A stretch of 64,000 nucleotides of DNA from assembly GCA_903813345.2 (NCBI GenBank), contig CAIIXF020000005.1, positions 32,863,375 to 32,927,374 of the forward strand. Reading direction: 5' to 3'. The position numbers and the translations under genes are program-made. Positions 59,520-64,000 of the stretch are shown here, one piece after another; the first letter of the stretch is position 1, and every line of letters starts with the position of its first letter. The notes under the pieces are model-generated. The model saw nothing but the letters and a program-made list of their open reading frames with translations, was not told where the DNA came from and did not search any database. The DNA is from Owenia fusiformis. Its lineage: Eukaryota; Annelida; Polychaeta; Sabellida; Oweniidae.

Positions 59520-59958
59520 CACTGTTCCACAACTTAAAGTTACTTTGACAGAACGTCAATGTAACAAAATGAATGAACTTATGAATACAAGTTTTTTGTT
59601 CCTCGATTTAAACTTACGTATAAGTCGCGTTGTGGATTATCATTTGGCTCTAAGTTAGACGATATAGTCTAGCTTTTAGAAATGCCCTAGGTTTAGAACT
59701 TGATTTTTGAATAAAGCAATAATTCATGCATCGCTTTTGTTACATTGACATAAGTCGTCAAAGTAACATACATTGGAATTGCAACTTCATTTACAAAACA
59801 AATTCCAAATTGAAGAAACTAGCTTTGTGCCAAATTATAATCTGCAGCTTGACTTATAAGTAGGTTTAAATTGAGAAAACAAAAAACTCGGAGGAAGAGG
59901 AAGTTCATCCATTTTGTTACATTGACGTTCCGTCAAAGTAACTAGTTGTGGAACAGTG
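59520..59958. mobile_element. TIR element with 6-bp target duplication, 439 bp
   Basis: The left end CACTGTTCCACAACT and right end AGTTGTGGAACAGTG are inverted repeats, and similarity continues for about 130 bp. CTCCAT is duplicated exactly on both sides (59514-59519, 59959-59964). Inside are three copies of a palindrome of type TTGAC-N5/7-GTCAA flanked by GTTAC/GTAAC: near each end (about 59540, 59920) and in the middle (about 59740). No transposase is present. A 6-bp duplication is uncommon; the superfamily is not assigned. Confidence 0.85.
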
Positions 59959-59964
59959 CTCCAT

Positions 59965-61050
59965 GTAAATAAAAGAATTATGATATGATGCAAATTTAAA
60001 TCCGTAAGCTAAAATTGCTACATCTGTAATTGCTACACAGCCTCAAGGGAAAAACATAAATGAATGCAAAATGGAATAAATGAAAAATAAAAGTCTTCGA
60101 AGACAATTATTGAATACCTAATAATTAAGATAATACATTTGGAAATATTTTGTAATTTGAGTCATCTCTCCCAATGATGGTTTAACCACTGTTGCATTGA
60201 AGTGTTTTTTAAACATCATTTGAAAGATGGCACCTGAAATATAAAGTTTCCATGCCATATGTGTTTTCAAGGAATTATTCATTGGAGAGGCACTTGTGCT
60301 GATTTAATTAATTGGCTGTGCAACATCTTCCATTTTTCCACAATGCAAAGAAATTTTAACAATGCCATACACATATAATTGTTTGATGTATCTGGATCAT
60401 TCTGGTTTCCTTGGCACTCAAGGTTAGACAAAACAAAAACCAGTTGACATAACAACTCTTATTTGTTGGCAAATTATTATGATAATAATCTTTATTACTA
60501 TCATATAATATTACATAATCTGAAGCAAATAGGGCTAAGAACCAGCCACTAGCAAGAGGACCATATTGCAAACAATCACAAGTGCAGTATCATCTGCTTT
60601 TTATATTTGTCTATATATTTCATGAAACTCCATATAAAGTCTTGTGAAGCGTGTATTAGACCAGAGTATTCCCTGTCTCGCCTCCTGCTATGAACATTTA
60701 TTTACTGAAGCATTAACATTATGTACAATCACAACTAGGGGTCTGATACATCAAAACATTGGAATATCAGATGTGAAAAATGAGTGCTTTCAAATGTAAG
60801 CATATGGAAGAAATTGAAGAACTGTATAGTGTTTTAATAGTTTGTGTTTACTGAACAGGTAGTATACTGTGTTCACTTTAATAGTATTTTTGTTGAATTC
60901 ACCAGCAAATGCAATTAATGTATATTAGTTCTCATTGCATGAAGCTTATTTTAAAGATTAAGTTATAATTATACAAAATATAGTTTGAACAAAGTATAAT
61001 TATGCAAAACCGATAAGGAACTATTTAGAAACATATAGTAGCATAATTAT
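59965..61050. other. Non-coding, nothing recognised
   Basis: AT-rich. The minus-strand ORF at 60571-60356 has no supporting context. Confidence 0.4.
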
Positions 61051-61296
61051 GTTTATCCTATGCCAAGTAGAGTTTTAGGGAGATAAGTTGGGAAGATATA
61101 TCCCGTATCCTGATTTTGAGGTTTCCATATCCAGAACCTCCATATCTCCCGCCATATCTCCCGCTTCAGTGCATATCTTCCCGCTTCTGGTAATGCAATA
61201 AAATGACTTTGCATATGAATAATTTGTTTATTTTTACACCTTGAACTATTGAAATGGCCATATGCCCCTGGAAACTCTACTTGGTATAGGATAAAT
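61051..61296. mobile_element. Fold-back element with 28-bp inverted ends
   Basis: The left end GTTTATCCTATGCCAAGTAG is answered at 61269-61296 by the complement of ATTTATCCTATACCAAGTAG, continuing AGTTT. The interior has repeated CATATCTCCCGC words. No target duplication could be fixed. Confidence 0.65.
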
Positions 61297-61298
61297 CA

Positions 61299-61437
61299 GT
61301 TATGTACGGTCGGTTTGGATATTGGGTTCATCCCTCGTGAGATATGCACATCTACCTTCGGTCTCTATGGTCCCTCAGGTAGATATGCATATCTCCCTCT
61401 GGATAAACCCCATATCCAAAACCTCCCAGTACATAAC
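61299..61437. repeat. Adjacent 139-bp palindrome
   Basis: Arms of about 65 bp run from GTTATGTAC (61299) to GTACATAAC (61437). Diagnostic pairs are GGTTTGGATAT against ATATCCAAAACC and GAGATATGCACATCTACC against GGTAGATATGCATATCTC. The plus-strand 67-codon ORF here is a by-product. Confidence 0.7.
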
Positions 61438-61573
61438 CCTTATGTATATTAAAGGAGACCAAAATTTGAAAATTTAGATATCTATTTGTGTTTACTGACA
61501 TGTATGTCTGAGTTAATGAAAAAGAATAACCAATTACAACAACTCTCAATCTTTTTTTACCTTTGTTTTGTAG

Positions 61574-61594
61574 GATTCAAGGGATATCTTATGT
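61574..61594 (+). CDS. 21-nt micro-exon candidate
   Basis: A long pyrimidine tract ending TTTGTTTTGTAG, then 21 nt (GATTCAAGGGATATCTTATGT), then a perfect GTAAGT donor. The length is a multiple of three, and in the array's phase 1 it would encode G-F-K-G-Y-L-M and leave in phase 1, so it could be included or skipped without changing the downstream frame. It lies downstream of all well-supported array exons, where a shared cassette would be expected. No homology is recognised. Confidence 0.45.
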
Positions 61595-62225
61595 GTAAGT
61601 TAAGCTAATGATGTTTGACTTCTACTAATTCAAGTTCCATGAAATCTTCATTTGTATGACTTCTGGTTGTCTTATCAAAATAGCAAATGTTTCATGTGTA
61701 TAAAAACATTCACTGGAGTGTGTCAATATTGATGATTTGGAAAATGTCCTATCTTATTTGGTTAAAAACAAAATGATAAGATGCAGATGCTGAAATAAGG
61801 TTAGAATACTCGACTGCAGAATAAATGATACTTGATCTGGTTTTAAAGATCACATTTCAAGGTAGTTTATTAAGATAGAAGATTAGAAAGGAGACTGGGC
61901 CAAGGAAATTGATTAAAAGAAAATTTTGAAGCATTCTATATAATGCAAAAATTGGACTGGATCTTTAAATTCAAAATGGGAAATGCACTGACGGCACGGC
62001 TAATACTATATAATCATTTTGAGGGTCAGGTCAAAATCAAATACTAAATGCTCATTATTGTCCATGCTGGGCAATTCCTTGGTTAGTAGTTCCATAGGAG
62101 TCTTCCATAATGCAATACAACTAAGCACATCAGAATCAAGGTTTTGGATTAAATGGAGAGTTCAACATATTGTTTAATCATCCAAATATATTCTTTTGTT
62201 CTTGGTATTGTAATTTTTCACTGGA

Positions 62226-62345
62226 TTGTCCTTATTCAGTAAGTGTCAGTATGAAATGTAAATGTAAACTTTGCAGGTAAGATACTGCTTATTACATTCT
62301 CGCCCTGTGTGACTCCATAATAGTGATTCAAAGGGCCAACAGTAA
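62226..62345 (+). pseudogene. Possible decayed array exon and donor region
   Basis: The site CTTTGCAGGTAAGA (donor at 62277) followed by GTGATTCAAAGGGCCAACAG resembles the donor and intron start of the exon at 42897 (CTTTGCAAAGAGGTAAG ... GATTCAAAGGGCTAAC). The upstream ATG (MKCKCKLC) leaves phase 2 and lacks Met-Gly, so this copy looks degraded. TTTGCAG directly before GTAAG also resembles a recursive splice site. Confidence 0.3.
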
Positions 62346-62659
62346 GTATCTTATTTTTTTCAAATCATAAGGATATGTAAATAACAATGGACAAAAACCT
62401 TCTTTTCTGTAGTTATCAAGCTGGACAAATCAATTGTCGATAAAAAAGGTGTAATAAAGTATTTTTTGCATTTAGAACCTGACATGTTCTGATTTAAAAT
62501 CGTTTTTATGTCTAAATCTATTGATTTTATAATAAACAAAATACCATTACGATTGGTATTATAAATTGAAAATATTTAAGGGTAATTCGGGATGAGAATA
62601 GCAGCTTTTGAAGAAAAAAAACAATTCAACATGTTTTCAGATAAAACAAGTTGCTTAGT

Positions 62660-64000
62660 ACAGTGGCGTAGGAACAATGTACGCCAAAACGCCAGTGCGT
62701 AGTGTTGAAAAGTGAGAATAAAAAAGACTTTTTAACTTTCCTATGTTCTTTAGTCATATTTTCTCATTGTTTAAATTGTAAAAGTAATCTCGAGCACACT
62801 AGCCTAAAGAAATGTTTTGTGGATACCATATCATTATTGGTCTGTCTGGCAAATATCATTTAACAGATTGAATTCCCTTACCAACATGCTTTATTTCATG
62901 AAAATCGAGCCACTATTGACTGTCTTATAAATACAATTTCGCCAAATATTCGTGAATCGCGTTCTCTTCACGAATTTGAGAGGAAAGCTGTTTTTTTTCA
63001 AAAACTACTTGATGAATACCTTTGACATTTTTTCTGCATTTTCCGTAATGCTTATGCTAACTATGGTATCATATAATTATAATGATGAACCTCTTTAAAT
63101 TTAGATGTATATTTTTTTTATTCTCCCGTACCCCAATTTTTCAATTTCACTATCGATTTATATTCCGTCGCTATGCAAAATCATAGACACGAAATTATAG
63201 TTAAGTCAACAATTATCTATTTTCTTACTAAATCACTAATTGTTATTGGTAGTACTTTTTGAAATATGGATGTTAAAGACAAAAACAACTTGAAAATGCT
63301 GGTTATTCAATTACACGTTCCATTGATTTCAGTTCTAGAAAAGCGATAACCTAGTTTTTTTTCATTTGACAAATAATAGATTCTTGTTTCATAACATTTT
63401 TTGGCATCCCCTAAGTCACGTTGACCTCGATTTGACCTTTGTGGTGGGTGTATTTATTTGTTTCATTGATCACGAATGCGTTTCTTTATATCAATTGATC
63501 AAACTAGTTTCTTTAATCTGTACGTATTGTATTGCACGGTACACGATGGAATCTGACAATACTATATATCTTCAGATCTTAATTCAATTATTCGAAAATG
63601 ATTAAAAAATCTCTAATTGTTTTTTGGAAATTGGTCGTCTCAATCGTTCGAGATATTAGCAAAGTGAGAATGGTTTGTGTCGAGATTTAAAAGATAGGCT
63701 TTCCAAGGTGATTTTAAATGATGAAAATCATTCGAACATTTTAAAGCACATTAAAAAGGTATCGGGGATTTAAAGCTTGCATATGAAATCGAAACGCCAA
63801 CCTATACGTATGACCAATCGCCCATACAAATGCATCGCTTAAGTATTTCCGTTCACATTTAGGTTGTGAATATTGCAAGCTTGAAATCTCTGTTACCATA
63901 AAATGACGTTTTACGAGCATTAAATAGGCGTTTTGATATAGAATATTGACACAATTGTTTCATATTTTTTTGGCGGGATTTTTGGCGTAGTGTTGAATTT
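62660..64000. repeat. CpG-richer block, probably an inserted repeat running off the window
   Basis: It begins near CAGTGGCGTAGGAACAATGT. GCGTAGTGTTGAA occurs at 62697-62709 and again at 63985-63997 in the same orientation, each next to a GGCG or CGCC motif. The block contains more CpG words (TCGCG, CACGAA, CGTCG) than neighbouring DNA. No coding domain is recognised; the ORF at 63366-63605 is not supported by motifs. The right boundary is outside the window. Confidence 0.5.

Noticed and set aside
61976-62047. MGNALT... 23-codon ORF with a classic myristoylation start
   Set aside because: No usable GT donor (only GTCAAA); runs to a stop; flanks are not like the array.
1-64000. CRISPR arrays, bacterial operons, rRNA genes
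   Set aside because: Direct repeats present are minisatellites or transposon parts without spacer structure; no rRNA-like conserved blocks were seen.

Overview
The window looks like a stretch of invertebrate animal (probably marine, possibly lophotrochozoan) nuclear DNA. It is AT-rich and almost free of long ORFs. It carries non-LTR and TIR transposon debris, tRNA-derived SINE-like heads, (TA)n and (CCAT)n microsatellites, and very short exons with GT/AG splice sites. No bacterial features are seen, and the exact phylum is not settled by the sequence.

The most striking content is a plus-strand array of tiny ATG-bearing exons. Eight good copies (3388, 7544, 16265, 22956, 34435, 38041, 42897, 56383) and one minimal copy (49722) all end in G followed by a GT donor, in phase 1. 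Seven begin Met-Gly followed by hydrophobic residues and a Thr/Ser-Thr-Leu/Val motif (MGMIITTL, MGMLLTTL, MGMILTTL, MGVFISTVLP, MGIFPSTVLP and so on). Most have an A at -3 and all have G at +4. I read this as a duplicated bank of alternative first exons giving one downstream gene a choice of N-termini, several compatible with N-myristoylation. The common downstream exon is not in the window, or I did not recognise it. A decayed repeat (family X) lies 1-6 kb downstream of six of the exons, as expected if larger units duplicated in tandem.

A second, independent gene can be assembled on the minus strand (59007 to 57474). Four exons, all joined in phase 1, encode a secreted protein of about 140 aa with a signal peptide and six cysteines. 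Other possible coding pieces are a 208-codon ORF (47196-47822), exon-like minus-strand segments (55548-55183), a plus-strand frameshifted fragment (6560-6771) and a few candidate micro-exons.

Mobile and repeated DNA makes up much of the rest. It includes a 10-bp-periodic array (1-975); TIR elements at 7910-8703, 15333-16071, 41362-42214, 54705-54973 and 59520-59958; a TIR/tandem-repeat element at 10358-11556; a 5'-truncated Jockey/CR1-like LINE on the minus strand (24681 to about 26640); a mariner-derived fold-back element (33120-34143) with RFX/NF-Y/CRE-like sites in both arms; a GGCCC-rich satellite with a nested fold-back MITE (44340-45895); fold-backs at 61051-61437; and two minisatellites beside the exon at 38041. 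Two near-identical 32-35 bp hairpins (4899-4930, 14018-14052), each flanked by a perfect 7-bp direct repeat and each with a paralogous empty site in this window, look like an extremely small mobile insertion.
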